NCBI RefSeq assembly: GCF_002005425.1
Contig: NZ_CP019704.1
Coordinates: forward strand, 1,168,501-1,232,500
DNA from: Polaribacter sp. BM10
GTDB lineage: Bacteria; Bacteroidota; Bacteroidia; Flavobacteriales; Flavobacteriaceae
Direction of reading: 5' to 3'
DNA length: 64,000 bases
The notes under the pieces are model-generated. The model worked only from the letters and a program-made list of their open reading frames with translations, had not been told where the DNA came from and made no database searches. Shown one piece after another: positions 28,890 to 37,683 of this stretch (positions are counted from its first letter, which is position 1; every line of letters starts with the position of its first letter). The translations under genes and the position numbers were made by a program.

Positions 28890-30314
28890 TTATTCAATAA
28901 AAAATTCGTCTTTAAAACCGATAAGATATAATTTTTCTTGTGCTCTGGTAATTGCCGTGTAAAGCCATCTAAAATATTCTTTAGAAACTCCATCTGGCAA
29001 ATATGGTTGTTCTATAAAAACAGTTTTCCATTGACCTCCTTGAGATTTATGGCATGTCATCGCATAAGAAAATTTAACTTGTAGCGCATTAAAATACTTA
29101 TTCTTTTTTACAGACATAAATTGTTTGTATTTCGATTTTTCATGAGCATAATCTTCTAAAACTGCTTGATACAATTTATTAGATTCATCATAAGTTAAAG
29201 ACGGACTTTCACTTACAAGTGTATCCAACAACAACACCGTTTCAAAAGGATGCATATCCGGATAATCAATCATTCTAATTTCTACTTCTGCAAACTTAAA
29301 TCCGTATAATTCTTTAATAGAAAAGATTTTTAAAACTTCGCAAATATCTCCGTTTGCAATAAAACCTGCTTTAGAAGAATCTGGCAACCAATAATAATTA
29401 TTCTTAACAATCATGATATAATCTCCTGCAGAAATTTCGTTTTCTTGACCTCTAATATTATATCTAATTTGCTGATTGTATTGGTTTGCTCTTTTGTTAG
29501 AACGTACAATAAACGCAGTATCTTCAACTCCGCTACTTTCATAAGAAGTTACAATGGCATCTTCAATATCATAACCATCTTCTAACCTTTTAATATCTAC
29601 AAAATCTAAATCAAATTGAAAATTATCACCTTCGTTTCTTAACAACAATCTTAAAGAAGTTGCATTTGCTAAAATTCCAGAATTTTCGTGTTGACGCATA
29701 ACCTCGTCTAATTCTATTTCTGTTACTTGCTTGTCAAAATCGTATGTTAAAGTATCTTGTTCTAAAGCAGGTGAAACATCTAATTTAACCGGAGGTAATT
29801 GTGCGGTATCACCAATAAAAATCAGTTTACAATTATCACCAGAATACACATAAGATATTAAATCGTCTAAAAGTGAACTTGTATCAAATAATTTCTGATT
29901 CTGTCTGCTATCTGGTATCATCGAAGCTTCATCAACAATAAAAATAGTATGTTTATGTTTATTAGGTTGCAAAACAAAGGCTACAGAGCCATTTGATTGT
30001 TTTTTAGGAAAATATATTTTCTTATGAATTGTAAAAGCTGGTTTCTTAGAATAAAGAGAAATAACTTTTGCTGCCCTACCAGTTGGTGCAAGTAAAACCG
30101 CTTTTTTGCCTGCAGCCCATAAAGAATTTACAAAAGTACCAATTGTAGTGGTTTTACCTGTTCCTGCATATCCTTTAAGTAAAAAAAGAGCATTTTTATC
30201 TTTATTAAAAATAAAATTGCTTAATAAATTTAAAAGTTCTTTTTGTTTTATTGTTGGCTGATGTGGGAATTTCTTTAACAATTCTCTGTTAAAATCTGCA
30301 GGTAATTCTATCAT
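28890..30314 (-). CDS. RecD-like ATP-dependent DNA helicase (superfamily 1)
   Basis: A 474-residue SF1B helicase fragment of the RecD/Dda type, without RecB or RecC partners nearby. Walker A is LKGYAGTGKTTTIGTFV (about 44-60), motif II is TIFIVDEASMIPD, motif III GDTAQLPPV, and the C-terminal UvrD_C_2 segment shows TCHKSQGGQWKTVFIEQ and RWLYTAITRAQEKLYLIG. A beta-barrel insertion lies between the last two (about 305-350). Such stand-alone proteins act 5'-to-3' in replication restart or recombination. The gene ends two bases after the converging LpxR-like gene, leaving no room for a terminator between them. Confidence 0.88.
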   Translation of the reverse strand: MIELPADFNRELLKKFPHQPTIKQKELLNLLSNFIFNKDKNALFLLKGYAGTGKTTTIGTFVNSLWAAGKKAVLLAPTGRAAKVISLYSKKPAFTIHKKIYFPKKQSNGSVAFVLQPNKHKHTIFIVDEASMIPDSRQNQKLFDTSSLLDDLISYVYSGDNCKLIFIGDTAQLPPVKLDVSPALEQDTLTYDFDKQVTEIELDEVMRQHENSGILANATSLRLLLRNEGDNFQFDLDFVDIKRLEDGYDIEDAIVTSYESSGVEDTAFIVRSNKRANQYNQQIRYNIRGQENEISAGDYIMIVKNNYYWLPDSSKAGFIANGDICEVLKIFSIKELYGFKFAEVEIRMIDYPDMHPFETVLLLDTLVSESPSLTYDESNKLYQAVLEDYAHEKSKYKQFMSVKKNKYFNALQVKFSYAMTCHKSQGGQWKTVFIEQPYLPDGVSKEYFRWLYTAITRAQEKLYLIGFKDEFFIE

Positions 30315-30381
30315 ATATTAATTAAAATAACAAAGATACGTCGATTTATAAATAAAAATTTTTATCATTGAAAAAAAATTG

Positions 30382-30389
30382 TAGATTTG
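30382..30389 (+). promoter_or_regulatory. -7 box (TAGATTTG) for the pilin-like/DUF3822/rsmD operon
   Basis: TAGATTTG matches TAnnTTTG and sits 30 bp before the first ATG of a three-gene overlapping cluster. No -33 TTTG at 19 bp is seen. Confidence 0.45.
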
Positions 30390-30419
30390 CGATAGGACTA
30401 TTAAAAAAAAACATTAAAA

Positions 30420-31151
30420 ATGGGATTATTAGGAATGATTTTAGCTGCGGTTTTAGCTGCAGTAATTATAGCTATTGTTATAGTTAAATATTTACCTCTA
30501 AAGTTAAGATGGATTCCATCTATTTTACTTTTATTCTTAGCAGTATACTTAGGCTTTAAAATATACAATGGTATTATGGAGCCAATTAACTTTAACAAAG
30601 ATAAGATTACAAGATATGCTAAAGTTGTAGATAATCTTAAAATGATAAGAGATGCAGAAGTAAAATATTACGAAGCAAACGGTAATTATACAAAAGATAA
30701 AAACGCTTTAATTAAATTTATAGATACTGCTAAATTAGCGTTAACAAATACAAAAACAATTGTAGAAACTGTTAACAAAGGTGGTGGTATTACAGATGAA
30801 GTAGAAAGAAGAGTTACAGATACAATTGGTTACGAACCAGTATTAAAATACTTTAAAGACAGAGATTATAAAACAATGTTTAGTGTACCTGGTTTAAAAG
30901 GAACTGAGTTTGAATTAGAAGTAGGAACTGTAGAAAAAGTACAAGGTTTAGTTGTACCAACTTTTATGGCAAAAACTCCTAAAAAAGCTTTATTAGAAGG
31001 TATGAACGAATCTTTAGTTAAGCAAGAATTAGAAGTAATTGCTGCTGATCAAATTAAAGGAGAATATGTTTCTGTTGGTTCTTTAGACGAAGTAACTACA
31101 GCTGGTAACTGGCCTCCATCATATGACAAAAAAGGTGATAAAAAAGAATAG
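30420..31151 (+). CDS. Conserved membrane protein with pilin/pseudopilin-like helix
   Basis: A 243-residue protein I do not recognise by name. Two hydrophobic helices fill the first 50 residues (LGMILAAVLAAVIIAIVIV and WIPSILLLFLAVYLGFKIY), followed by an extracytoplasmic or cytoplasmic domain to the end. Residues about 63-95, YAKVVDNLKMIRDAEVKYYE and then NGNYTKDKNALIKFID, resemble the amphipathic stretch and loop of type II secretion pseudopilins (a helix, then G-x-Y-T and a second helix). The rest is a mixed soluble domain ending with a charged tail. It overlaps the DUF3822 gene by 29 bases, so the proteins are probably functionally coupled. A pseudopilin role is only an inference. Confidence 0.65.
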   Translation: MGLLGMILAAVLAAVIIAIVIVKYLPLKLRWIPSILLLFLAVYLGFKIYNGIMEPINFNKDKITRYAKVVDNLKMIRDAEVKYYEANGNYTKDKNALIKFIDTAKLALTNTKTIVETVNKGGGITDEVERRVTDTIGYEPVLKYFKDRDYKTMFSVPGLKGTEFELEVGTVEKVQGLVVPTFMAKTPKKALLEGMNESLVKQELEVIAADQIKGEYVSVGSLDEVTTAGNWPPSYDKKGDKKE

Positions 31152-31956
31152 TAGTATTTCTTTGAAAACATTAAAAGATAATAGATTATCCATCCAATTT
31201 AATTTGGATGGATTTTCTTTTTGTATCTATAATAATAGCTTAAATAAAGAAGTATATTTTTGTGAATACGAGTTTGAAACAACTTTAAATACACCAGAAA
31301 ACTTACTTATTAAAATTGAAGAAATATTTAAAAAAGACACAAAACTTCAAAATGATTTCACTTCTGTAACAGTTATTCATCAAAATAATTTAGCAGCTTT
31401 AGTGCCAAATCAATTCTTTGATGAAAATGAACTAGCTACTTATTTAAATTACAATATAAAAACGTTAGCTACAGATTTTATTAGTTTTGATAGTATCGAT
31501 GTACTTAAAACCAAAAACGTTTACGTTCCTTATGTGAACATCAATAACTATTTATTTCAAAATTTTGGCGAATTCGAATACAAACATTACAGTACTGTTT
31601 TAATTGAAAAGTTATTAAAAGCAAATAAATCTAATAATAAAACAATGTATGTAAATGTTGGCAAAACAACTTTAGACATTGTGGTTATCGAGAATAAGCA
31701 ATTGCTACTTTTTAATACATTTTCTTACAATTCTAAAGAAGATTTTATCTATTACATCTTATTTGTTGCAGAACAATTAAATTTAGACACTTTAGAGTTT
31801 CCGTTGTATTTTACAGGTAATATAACCTTAAATACTGCTATTTATAAATTAACCTACAAATACATTAAAAACATTTACTTTTTAGAAAGTGAAAAAGCTA
31901 TTTTTAATGAATTAAAAATTCCGAAACACTCAAATTATATACTTTTAGGCTCATGA
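31123..31956 (+). CDS. DUF3822 family protein
   Basis: A 277-residue protein of the Bacteroidetes DUF3822 family, regularly found upstream of rsmD. It has no signal or membrane segment. Its middle has MYVNVGKTTLDIVVIENKQL (about 179-198), a glycine-bearing beta hairpin like the first phosphate-binding turn of actin/Hsp70-type ATPases such as PilM, and a later LEFPLYFTGNITLN resembles the second turn. It overlaps the pilin-like gene by 29 bases and rsmD by 4 bases (ATGA), indicating a tightly coupled operon. Function unknown; the ASKHA-like reading is my inference. Confidence 0.82.
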   Translation: MTKKVIKKNSSISLKTLKDNRLSIQFNLDGFSFCIYNNSLNKEVYFCEYEFETTLNTPENLLIKIEEIFKKDTKLQNDFTSVTVIHQNNLAALVPNQFFDENELATYLNYNIKTLATDFISFDSIDVLKTKNVYVPYVNINNYLFQNFGEFEYKHYSTVLIEKLLKANKSNNKTMYVNVGKTTLDIVVIENKQLLLFNTFSYNSKEDFIYYILFVAEQLNLDTLEFPLYFTGNITLNTAIYKLTYKYIKNIYFLESEKAIFNELKIPKHSNYILLGS

Positions 31957-32513
31957 GAATTATTTCTGGTAAATTAAAGTCAAGACGCTTATCAGCGCCA
32001 AAAAACCTACCTGTTAGACCTACTACAGATATGGCTAAAGAATCTTTATTTAACATCTTAAACAACACCTATTATTTTGATGCTATTTCTGTTATAGATT
32101 TGTTTGCCGGTACAGGAAATATTAGTTACGAATTTGCTTCTAGAGGTACTAAAACCATTTATGCAATAGATGCACACTTTGGTTGTATAAAGTTTATAAA
32201 TTCTACTGCTAAAGCCTTAGATTTAGATATTAACACCTACAAAAGTGACGTTTATAAATTCTTAGAAAAAACAAATTTAACTTCTGATATAGTTTTTGCT
32301 GATCCACCTTACGATTTTGAAGAAGATCAATTCTTAAAAATTGTAGATTTAGTTTTTGAAAGAGGTATTTTAAATGAAGACGGAGTTTTAATTGTAGAAC
32401 ATTCTAAGCATACAGATTTATCAAAACACGCAAAACATAGTTACGATAAAAGATATGGCGGTAACGTTTTTAGTTTTTTTGAAAATCCGGCTAAAGAAGA
32501 TGAAGAAGAATAA
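31953..32513 (+). CDS. rsmD: 16S rRNA (guanine(966)-N(2))-methyltransferase
   Basis: SAM-dependent methyltransferase that modifies G966 in helix 31 of 16S rRNA. MRIISGKLKSRRLSAP with RPTTDMAKESLFNIL is the typical RsmD N-terminus. VIDLFAGTGNISYEFASRG (about 49-67) is the SAM-binding motif I, and the target-base motif IV is ADPPYDF near residue 112. The length of 186 residues is normal. It is the last gene of the three-gene overlapping cluster and converges on the MoxR gene with a two-base gap. Confidence 0.95.
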   Translation: MRIISGKLKSRRLSAPKNLPVRPTTDMAKESLFNILNNTYYFDAISVIDLFAGTGNISYEFASRGTKTIYAIDAHFGCIKFINSTAKALDLDINTYKSDVYKFLEKTNLTSDIVFADPPYDFEEDQFLKIVDLVFERGILNEDGVLIVEHSKHTDLSKHAKHSYDKRYGGNVFSFFENPAKEDEEE

Positions 32514-32515
32514 TA

Positions 32516-33469
32516 TTACAACAAAGAGTTTATAATATCTGCTATAGAAACACCTTCTGATTCTGCTTTATAATTCTTAACAATTCTGTGCGATAAAATA
32601 GGAATTGCAACAGCTTTTACATCTTCAATGTCTGGTGAATATTTACCATTAACTGCAGCATGAGCTTTAGCAGCTAAAATTAAGTTCTGTGAAGCTCTTG
32701 GTCCTGCACCCCAATCTAAGTAGCTTTTTACCATTTCTGTAGCAGCCGAAGCTTTTGGTCTTGTTTTACCAACCAAACCAACAGCATATTCTATAACATT
32801 GTCTGCAACAGGAATTTTTCTAATTAATTTCTGAATTTCAACAATTTCATCACCAGTAAAAATAGCGTTGATAGTTTCTTTTAAGTTACTTGTTGTACTT
32901 TTTACTACTTGTACCTCTTCTTCAAAACTTGGATATTCTAAATTAATAGAAAACATAAACCTGTCTAATTGCGCTTCTGGTAAAGGATAAGTTCCTTCTT
33001 GTTCTATTGGGTTTTGTGTTGCCAAAACAAAAAACGGTAAATCTAATTTATAATGCGTACCAGAAATAGTTACAGAACGTTCTTGCATTGCTTCTAACAA
33101 AGCAGCTTGTGTTTTTGGCGGAGTTCTATTTATCTCATCTGCTAAAATAATATTAGAGAAAATAGGCCCCTTAATAAATTTAAATTGCCTGTTTTCATCA
33201 AGAATTTCACTTCCTAAAATATCCGAAGGCATTAAATCTGGCGTAAACTGTATTCTTTTAAAATTTAAGCCTAAAGCATCTGAAACTGTATTGACTAATA
33301 ATGTTTTTGCTAAACCGGGCACACCTATTAATAAAGAATGACCTCCACAAAAAACTGACAATAGTGTAAAATCTACTGCTTCTTTTTGACCTATAATTAC
33401 TTTACCAATTTCTTTTTTTAAAGTTTCAAACTTTTGTACTAGGTTATTTACCGCTTTAACGTCTGACAT
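32516..33469 (-). CDS. MoxR-family AAA+ ATPase
   Basis: A 317-residue AAA+ chaperone-like ATPase. Walker A is GVPGLAKT (about 58-65), Walker B IILADEINRTPPKTQAALLE (about 107-126), followed by the MoxR-typical FVLATQNPIEQEGTYPLPEA and sensor region LDRFMF. The C-terminal lid includes the GPRASQNLILAAKA sensor 2 motif. MoxR proteins usually pair with von Willebrand factor proteins in metal insertion or complex assembly; no VWA gene is present downstream, where instead rsmD converges. The gene begins one base into the stop of the upstream PPIase gene, so it belongs to the periplasmic folding operon. Confidence 0.93.
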   Translation of the reverse strand: MSDVKAVNNLVQKFETLKKEIGKVIIGQKEAVDFTLLSVFCGGHSLLIGVPGLAKTLLVNTVSDALGLNFKRIQFTPDLMPSDILGSEILDENRQFKFIKGPIFSNIILADEINRTPPKTQAALLEAMQERSVTISGTHYKLDLPFFVLATQNPIEQEGTYPLPEAQLDRFMFSINLEYPSFEEEVQVVKSTTSNLKETINAIFTGDEIVEIQKLIRKIPVADNVIEYAVGLVGKTRPKASAATEMVKSYLDWGAGPRASQNLILAAKAHAAVNGKYSPDIEDVKAVAIPILSHRIVKNYKAESEGVSIADIINSLL

Positions 33470-34851
33470 TATTTACCTGTTTCTTTTTTCCAATTTTTAT
33501 TAAAAGTACAACTCTTATAATCTGATGATAATTTAATATAAGTGTCTTTAATCTTATCATTAGACCACTTCTCTATTACTTCTTCTTTCTTTTTCTTTAA
33601 AGCAAGTGCCTGTATTTTAACATAATCATCTACAAGATCTGCTGTGTGTGTATCTGTTCTATCTTTCATTAAGATAAACTTATACATCTTCTCTCCTCCT
33701 CTAGCTTCATCATAAAAAACGTCTGTAAATTCGCCTTTATTTAAATCGTTAACTCTTGCGTACATTGCAGGATCCATTCTTGTTAAATCGAATTTAGTTT
33801 CGCCTGTATAACCGTTAATAATTACCCCTCCGTTGTTTTTAGAATCTTTATCATCAGAAAACTTTTTTACAGCTTCTTCAAAAGTTAATTTACCTGCTTT
33901 AATATCATTTTTAATTTCTTCTACTTTTAATCTAGTTTCTGTTAACCTAGATTCTGGTATTTCTGGTTGTAATAAAATATGAGATACAACTCTTGTATTA
34001 CCTTTAATTTCATGAACTTGAATAATATGATATCCAAAAAGTGTTTTGAATGGCTCTGAAATTTCATTTTTTTCTAATGAAAAAGAAACTTCTTTAAACT
34101 CTTTAATTAAGTTAGCTTCTTTGGTAACCTGTATTCTTCCTCCGTCTTGCGTAACACCAGGATCTTTAGAATTAATAATTGCTTTCATTCTAAAACTAGC
34201 ACCGTTTAAAATGTCTGTTCTAATTTCGTTTAATTGAGCAATTACTTTGTTATTTTCTTCTTCTGTAGGTTCTGCATTTAAAACTATTTGAGCCAATTCT
34301 ATCTCTGCAGTAAATTCTGGTAAGTCTCCTTTTTCTTTTAAACCGTTAAAGTACAAACGTACCTCTTCTGGCGTAACATCTACTTTTTCTGTAATTTTTT
34401 GTTGTTCTCTTTCTATTAGCGCATTTTCTTTCTGAACATTAAACAATTCACTTTTTAAATCGTCTAAATCATTAAACCCATAAGCAGCAATTGCTTTGTC
34501 TATAGAACCATATTGTTGTGCAAAAAACTGTATACTTCTGTCTACTTTAGAGTTAACCTCTGCATCTGTAACAGTAATACTATCTATAACTGCATGATGA
34601 GAAAGTAGTTTTTGTTCCATTAACTCTTCTAACATTTCACAATCAGAAATTTTAATTTTCCCTTCACTTTTAAATTCTACTTCTTGCTTAAATTTTGCAA
34701 TATCAGAATCTAAAACAATATTTTTACCAATTACTACTGCTACACCGTCTATTTTAACTTTTTGTGCATTTAATTGTAATGATGTTACTGCAAATAATAC
34801 AGCTGTAATAAAGATTTTAGTATATTTTGAAATTATTATTTTTTGTGGCAT
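33469..34851 (-). CDS. SurA-like periplasmic peptidyl-prolyl isomerase with two rotamase domains
   Basis: A 460-residue exported chaperone for outer-membrane proteins. A signal peptide (about 13-29, ending LNA) precedes a SurA N-terminal chaperone part with IDGVAVVIGKNIVLDSDI (about 34-51). Two parvulin-like domains follow, near 180-278 (IELAQIVLNAEP, QDGGRIQVTKE, FGYHIIQVHE) and 284-395 (VVSHILLQPE, NNGGVIINGYTGE). Cysteines in SDCEM and KSCTF could pair in the periplasm. It overlaps the upstream lipoprotein gene by 35 bases and the MoxR start by one base. Substrates are probably beta-barrel proteins, as for SurA. Confidence 0.9.
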   Translation of the reverse strand: MPQKIIISKYTKIFITAVLFAVTSLQLNAQKVKIDGVAVVIGKNIVLDSDIAKFKQEVEFKSEGKIKISDCEMLEELMEQKLLSHHAVIDSITVTDAEVNSKVDRSIQFFAQQYGSIDKAIAAYGFNDLDDLKSELFNVQKENALIEREQQKITEKVDVTPEEVRLYFNGLKEKGDLPEFTAEIELAQIVLNAEPTEEENNKVIAQLNEIRTDILNGASFRMKAIINSKDPGVTQDGGRIQVTKEANLIKEFKEVSFSLEKNEISEPFKTLFGYHIIQVHEIKGNTRVVSHILLQPEIPESRLTETRLKVEEIKNDIKAGKLTFEEAVKKFSDDKDSKNNGGVIINGYTGETKFDLTRMDPAMYARVNDLNKGEFTDVFYDEARGGEKMYKFILMKDRTDTHTADLVDDYVKIQALALKKKKEEVIEKWSNDKIKDTYIKLSSDYKSCTFNKNWKKETGK

Positions 34852-35662
34852 CTTTTACTATTAGTTTTTCAATCTCTCTTATTAACTCGATTTTACGCTT
34901 GTGTAAAATCATTTCTTTTATCGTTGGCTTAATATAGCTTAATGGCGCTATATCATTTCTATTTAATACGTCTTTTATAGCCACCAAATATAAACCTAAT
35001 GAATCTTGTTTCTGAATGAATTTTGATTTTTTTAACAGATTTTCTTTAGAAAATGGTAGTTTTAACAAAATCTTATCCAATTCTGTCCAAACAGAGTCGT
35101 TTAGTTGATACATTTTAAAGCTTAATTGCTGTCTTTCTAACTCTTCTGCATCTTCAATATCATCAGATTTAAATAATTCTATAATCTCTTTTTGATCTTT
35201 TAAATTATTGTCAAAATTTAAATATTTAGATTTTACTAAAACCTCATTCAATTTAAAGTTTTCATTATTGGCTAAATAATATTCTTCTATCTCTTGTTCG
35301 GTTACTAAAGTATCTAACTTTTGTTTAATTAAATCTTCTTTGTAATTATTAATTAATAAACTTTCTTTATAATCTTGAACCAACTTATTAATATTATCTA
35401 AAGATTCTGATGAATTATTGGTTTCTGCAGCTTTTAAAAATAACTTTTTTACAGCCCAGTCTTGTATTAAACTTTTAACTAAAATTAAACTGTCTTCTTT
35501 AGTTATATTTCTAGGTAAAAGATCTTTTAAATCTTCTTTAAATAATTTTTCTGTATTTACAATGGCAACAATTTCAGAAGAGTGTTCTTCTTTTTCTTGC
35601 ATTTCGAAATACTGACAAGAGGTAAATAAAAAAGCGCAAAAAATAACAAATACAATTCTCAT
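34817..35662 (-). CDS. SurA N-terminal-like lipoprotein without rotamase domain
   Basis: A 281-residue predicted lipoprotein: RIVFVIFCAFLFTSCQ has a hydrophobic core and lipobox FTSC (Cys near residue 16). The next 115 residues resemble the SurA/PpiD chaperone part (IVAIVNTEKLFKEDLKDLLP, WAVKKLFLKAAE). After EQEIEEYYLANNENFKL the usual parvulin domain is replaced by a shorter region lacking the G-G-x-L and FGYHI motifs, and a C-terminal helix KPTIKEMILHKRKIELIREI completes the chaperone module. It is therefore probably a holdase, not an isomerase. It lies between two true PPIase genes, overlapping one by 35 bases and one base from the other. Confidence 0.78.
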   Translation of the reverse strand: MRIVFVIFCAFLFTSCQYFEMQEKEEHSSEIVAIVNTEKLFKEDLKDLLPRNITKEDSLILVKSLIQDWAVKKLFLKAAETNNSSESLDNINKLVQDYKESLLINNYKEDLIKQKLDTLVTEQEIEEYYLANNENFKLNEVLVKSKYLNFDNNLKDQKEIIELFKSDDIEDAEELERQQLSFKMYQLNDSVWTELDKILLKLPFSKENLLKKSKFIQKQDSLGLYLVAIKDVLNRNDIAPLSYIKPTIKEMILHKRKIELIREIEKLIVKDATKNNNFKIY

Positions 35663-35663
35663 T

Positions 35664-37295
35664 CTAATCTTTATAATAGTTTATCAGTTTCTTTAACTGT
35701 TTTTTATGAATTTTTATTTTATTTTTTTTCCTTAAATCTGCAATCCATTTTTTTTCTAAATAATTTTGGTAATCATTCATTACCTCACCTTTTACAGTTT
35801 TTAATTCATTAGAATTATAGTTGGCTTTATTCTTATCAAAATAAGATTTTAAACCTAAAGAATCTTTAGAAGATTTGTTCCAAATTTTTTGTTGCATTAA
35901 TTCGAATAACAACAAACCATCTTGATATTCTTTTAATGTATTAGCGTATTCTGGTTCTGTTTTTATTAAGTTTTCTTTGTAATAAGCTAAAATTTCTTTT
36001 TCTTTAAACATCTCGAACAACACAAAAATAGGTTTATGCCTTCTGTTTTTTGTGTAATCTACAAATTTCTCTTGTGTAATATTCTTATCATTGATGCTTA
36101 ATATGGTGTTTTGCAAAGAATCTTTAGAAAGCGATCTAATATTTTTTTGATTAAGAATTTGTTTTGCTTTTTCATTTTCTACAATTTTATAAGTTGCTTT
36201 TAACTTATTAATTATAGCTTTTTCAGACATTTGCATGCGAGAACTTCTTTTAATTTTTTTACGAAGCTCTGTTTCCATTTCAGCAAAAGACTTAATAGGA
36301 TGTTTTCTTAAAAGCTTTACAATATGCCAACCAAAACGGGTTTTAAAAGGTTTTGAATAATCGCCAACGTTTTTTAATGAAAATGCAGCATCTTCAAATT
36401 CTTTTACCATTCTACCAGTGCCAAATCTGTTTAACTTTCCTCCTCTTGCTTTAGAACCTACATCATCTGAAAATAAGTTTGCTAATTTTTCAAAAGACTC
36501 ATTATTCTGAAGTCTATTGTAAACCTCATCAATTTTAATTTTACCAGTATTTGTAGTATCTTTTATTAAAATATGTGCTGCTTCAATTTCTCCTTTAGAT
36601 GGTCTTAAATCATCAACTTTTAAAATATGATACCCATACTGACTTCTAAAAGGCATCGAAACATCACCTACTTTTGTAGCAAACGCTACATCTTCAAATG
36701 AAGCAACCATTTGAAAGGCTTTAAAATAGCCCAAATTACCTTTATTACCTGGAATACCTCTTTTTGCGTCTCCTTTTGCAGATCTATCTTCGGATGTTTC
36801 TACTGCTAGTCTTTCAAAACTTTCTCCGTTAACAATTCTGTTTCTAATGTCTAAAATTTTATTGTAAGCAACTAAAGTATCTTTTGGCATTGCATCTTTA
36901 GAAGTTCTAATTAAGATATGTTTTGCTTTTACTTCATTTTTTGTTCTAAAGTAAATGTCTTTAACCAAGTCTGCAATAAAAGAAGTGTCTTGTAAATACG
37001 GTGCTGCTAATTGGTTTTTATAAGTAGCAATTTCTCTTTTATAAGAAGGTAAAGTATCTAACTTAATTTTGTAAGCTTCTTTAACCTTTAATAAATAATT
37101 GATGTACAAATCTAAATTTTTGGTTACATCTTTAGCTTCTTCATTATCTATAGCATCTAAATTCTTTTCATAAACCCGCTTAAAATCTGCTACAGAAATT
37201 TTTTCTTTATTAATTGTTATCAATGTTTTAGAATCTTGCGAATAAACATTAATTGCTAAAAACAATATACAAATTGATAAAAACCTACTTTTCAT
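35664..37295 (-). CDS. Periplasmic peptidyl-prolyl isomerase with two parvulin domains
   Basis: A 543-residue exported foldase. A signal peptide (FLSICILFLAINVYSQ, about 4-19) is followed by an N-terminal chaperone part with INKEKISVADFKRVYEKNLD. Two parvulin domains lie near 120-232 (VKAKHILIRTSKD, NKGNLGYFKAFQMV, FRSQYGYHILKVDD) and 237-345 (IEAAHILIKDTTN, RGGKLNRFGTGRMV, FKTRFGWHIVKLL). A basic C-terminal helical region completes the chaperone. It is the first gene of a four-gene operon with two SurA-like proteins and MoxR. The small DUF493 gene 9 bp upstream is probably also in the transcript. The division of labour among the three foldases is unknown. Confidence 0.9.
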   Translation of the reverse strand: MKSRFLSICILFLAINVYSQDSKTLITINKEKISVADFKRVYEKNLDAIDNEEAKDVTKNLDLYINYLLKVKEAYKIKLDTLPSYKREIATYKNQLAAPYLQDTSFIADLVKDIYFRTKNEVKAKHILIRTSKDAMPKDTLVAYNKILDIRNRIVNGESFERLAVETSEDRSAKGDAKRGIPGNKGNLGYFKAFQMVASFEDVAFATKVGDVSMPFRSQYGYHILKVDDLRPSKGEIEAAHILIKDTTNTGKIKIDEVYNRLQNNESFEKLANLFSDDVGSKARGGKLNRFGTGRMVKEFEDAAFSLKNVGDYSKPFKTRFGWHIVKLLRKHPIKSFAEMETELRKKIKRSSRMQMSEKAIINKLKATYKIVENEKAKQILNQKNIRSLSKDSLQNTILSINDKNITQEKFVDYTKNRRHKPIFVLFEMFKEKEILAYYKENLIKTEPEYANTLKEYQDGLLLFELMQQKIWNKSSKDSLGLKSYFDKNKANYNSNELKTVKGEVMNDYQNYLEKKWIADLRKKNKIKIHKKQLKKLINYYKD

Positions 37296-37304
37296 AAGAC
37301 TTAA

Positions 37305-37586
37305 CTATAATGATATAATACCTTTAATATTTTCTGCTTTTTTATAATATGCTATAACTTCATCCGAAGATTTAATTTTTAAAATAATAGAAACACTAAC
37401 GTATTTACCTGTTTTAGATTTTTTTGTATTTATTACAGCGCCTGTGTTATTAAAAATTGCTTCTACTTCTGCTACTTGATTCTCTGTACTTGGTACAATA
37501 AATTTATAGAGATAATCTGCAGGAAACTTAGTAGTATCTTCTAATTGAATTTTTAACTTGCTATAAAATTCGTTTTTATTACTCAT
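37305..37586 (-). CDS. DUF493 (YbeD-like) family protein
   Basis: A 93-residue protein with the ACT-like ferredoxin fold of the YbeD/DUF493 family. FPADYLYKFIVPST is the typical first strand, and KTGKYVSVSIILKIKSSDEVIAYYK matches the final strands and helix. YbeD is thought to be regulatory, but its role is not settled. Here the gene heads the minus-strand group of PPIase genes with a 9-bp gap, and is divergent from the AAA NTPase gene. Confidence 0.85.
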   Translation of the reverse strand: MSNKNEFYSKLKIQLEDTTKFPADYLYKFIVPSTENQVAEVEAIFNNTGAVINTKKSKTGKYVSVSIILKIKSSDEVIAYYKKAENIKGIISL

Positions 37587-37671
37587 AATAATTGTAAAAA
37601 TTTTTCTAAACTATTTGCAAATTGCAAGACACAAAATTACATTAAAATTTAATTTTATAAACGGAATGATT

Positions 37672-37679
37672 TATTTTTG
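37672..37679 (+). promoter_or_regulatory. -7 box (TATTTTTG) for the AAA NTPase-recQ-fmt cluster
   Basis: TATTTTTG ends 4 bp before the ATG I use for the NTPase gene, implying a near-leaderless mRNA. No clear -33 box is seen. Confidence 0.45.
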
Positions 37680-37683
37680 TGCG

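Noticed and set aside
37615..37683. AAA NTPase extended 23 residues upstream to a TTG
   Set aside because: The extension crosses a TATTTTTG promoter box; the ATG directly before the P-loop gives the usual protein.
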